Below, piece by piece: positions 32,042 through 33,077 of a stretch of 33,077 nucleotides of DNA. Positions within the stretch are counted from its first letter, which is position 1, and every line of letters starts with the position of its first letter. The notes under the pieces were generated by a model that made no database searches, was not told the origin of the DNA, and saw only the letters and a program-made list of their open reading frames with translations. Source of the stretch: Chara braunii. Taxonomy: Eukaryota > Streptophyta > Charophyceae > Charales > Characeae. The stretch spans positions 23,738 through 56,814 of the forward strand of contig BFEA01000428.1 of assembly GCA_003427395.1 (NCBI GenBank). The letters run 5' to 3'. Both the position numbers and the translations under genes were made by a program.

Positions 32042-33077
32042 TTATTTCATGCTTTTCTTTGCTGCATTGCCTTTGGGCGACGCTCCTTTCCTCTTTGACG
32101 ACCCCGCTGGAGTGTCACTGCCTTTGCGTGTTGCTGCTGTCTTCTCAGACACCCCCTTCCCCGCCTGCGTTTCTCTCTCGACCCGCCTTGCAACATTCAT
32201 CTGCCGTAATTTTTCCGCTCTCTTCTGCTCGTCGATAATGCCTTCATATTTGTATACCGAGCGAGCCTTGGCCAAGTTATCAACCAGCCTCAGGTCCTTC
32301 AGCTGGATCGTCACCCTCTTGCAATGGATAGCAATGATGTTTGTTCTCTCGAAATGGTTGATGAGATATGCTTCGGCCGCTTCCAACAATGCACGTATGA
32401 CGTTCATCTGAAACCTGATAGATTGCCCTGGTGCGATTTCTTTCTCGACGACCTCGCGCACGACCCTCATGAACAGCCTCAAAGCGATGCACAAGTGAGT
32501 AGATCGTTGGAGTTGCCGAATTTCTGCCAATGCTGCCATCCCTGCGCGGCGCCTGCGCTTTGGAACTGGGGCAGCGGATGCTTTTGTTTTTGTAGAACTC
32601 CCGAGTCGACGAGGCGGCCTAGATGTGCACTGCTTCTTCTTCTTCTCTGCCCTCCCTTCACGTGTTCCGCAGGGGTGTCACCATCATCGGGTTCTGCATT
32701 AGAACATCCCCCATCATTTGCTGTTTTCGGGCCGTCGACCTGAGTTGGCAAATGTGAAATGTCCTGCTGTTGCTGTGTTGTTGGTTGTGCCTTCGATACA
32801 GCACGAGCGTCGTCATCACCCACGTATTGAATGTGTCGCAGCAGTCCATCTATGTACGTGAGTTGGAAAGGGACACCAAGAGGGTCTCTGAATCTCATGC
32901 ACATCTGTTCACCATGCTCATATGTCATGGGACAGATGACAGGGACCCACCCAAGAAGTGATGTGCACCCGTGTCTGCGTCAAATGCCCTCCAGAAATAT
33001 GTCATCCGTCGAGGGTCGTGCTTGCTCGGTGCACGAGTCTTCCACAATCGACCACATTGTCTGGTCACTATGAGAGT
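32042..33077 (-). CDS. Divergent histone H3-fold protein, cenH3-like; 5' partial
   Basis: The H3 fold is read from about 32560 to 32270. It shows ALAEIRQLQRST (H3 has ALREIRRYQKST), FMRVVREV, IRFQ, EAAEAYL, FERTN, AIHCKRVTI and KDLRL, in the right order and spacing. Between VRE and RFQ there are three more residues than in canonical H3, a long loop 1 as in centromeric H3. A basic tail precedes the fold (KKKKQCTSRPPRR, PKRRRRAG). About 75 residues of Lys/Ala-rich tail follow, ending at TAA 32042. The ATG at 32539 lies inside the fold, so the real start is upstream. In another frame, 33077 to about 32682 is clearly protein-like (with one in-frame TGA, 32980-32982). A 35-nt GT-AG intron (32647-32681) would join the two in frame. 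That join is my inference. The protein should bind DNA in nucleosomes. Confidence 0.75.

Overview
The window is eukaryotic. Long reading frames lie almost all on the minus strand, in AG, CT and GT microsatellite-rich DNA, with two assembly-ambiguity features: a 150-base N gap, and single Ns that recur at matching positions in two repeat copies. The families seen are a KDZ/Plavaka-type DNA transposase, a Ulp1/C48 SUMO protease, a Penelope-like reverse transcriptase with hammerhead ribozymes, and a divergent histone H3. Genes look intron-poor and unidirectional, which suggests a protist. I cannot name the species. The main clue is the genetic code: several frames read straight through TGA, twice where a Trp is expected from the family (after the catalytic His of the Ulp1 protease, and before the GIPMG motif of the reverse transcriptase), and the best-supported frames end in TAA or TAG. 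UGA read as Trp is known from some ciliates, the syndinean Amoebophrya from Karlodinium, and Blastocrithidia, among others.

Layout. From 1 to 10900 there are five minus-strand frames: two of unknown function (555-1379, 1742-2584), a SUMO-protease-like gene (2891-4500) broken by a 194-bp tandem duplication and lacking its catalytic Cys, a complete KDZ transposase (5210-7900), and a 550-codon protein of unknown function (8726-10375). Imperfect palindromic 72-bp units (at 1-12 truncated, 2781, 4642, 4716 and 10529) sit between these genes and look like a designed boundary element.

From about 11102 to 29115 lies one very large Penelope-like retroelement, reading on the minus strand. Its terminal direct repeats of about 1.9 kb are 16112 bp apart and each carries a complete-looking hammerhead ribozyme motif. 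Inside are a 916-codon ORF1 (16803-19550) and a reverse transcriptase (13138-15239), with no endonuclease domain that I can recognise. About 7 kb at its 5' side is mostly non-coding and holds a degenerate repeat array and one plus-strand ORF. The element is bounded by GT microsatellites, so it probably inserted into one.

From 29100 to 31950 there are GT and CAGCACACA minisatellites, a CTAG-rich patch and no recognisable gene. From 32042 to the window edge lies a gene for a histone H3-fold protein with a long loop 1 and a basic C-terminal extension; it resembles centromeric H3 variants and appears to be joined to an N-terminal region of unknown function.

The transposase and protease are a known KDZ pairing and probably once belonged to one mobile unit. 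The Penelope-like element is a separate, later insertion beside it.
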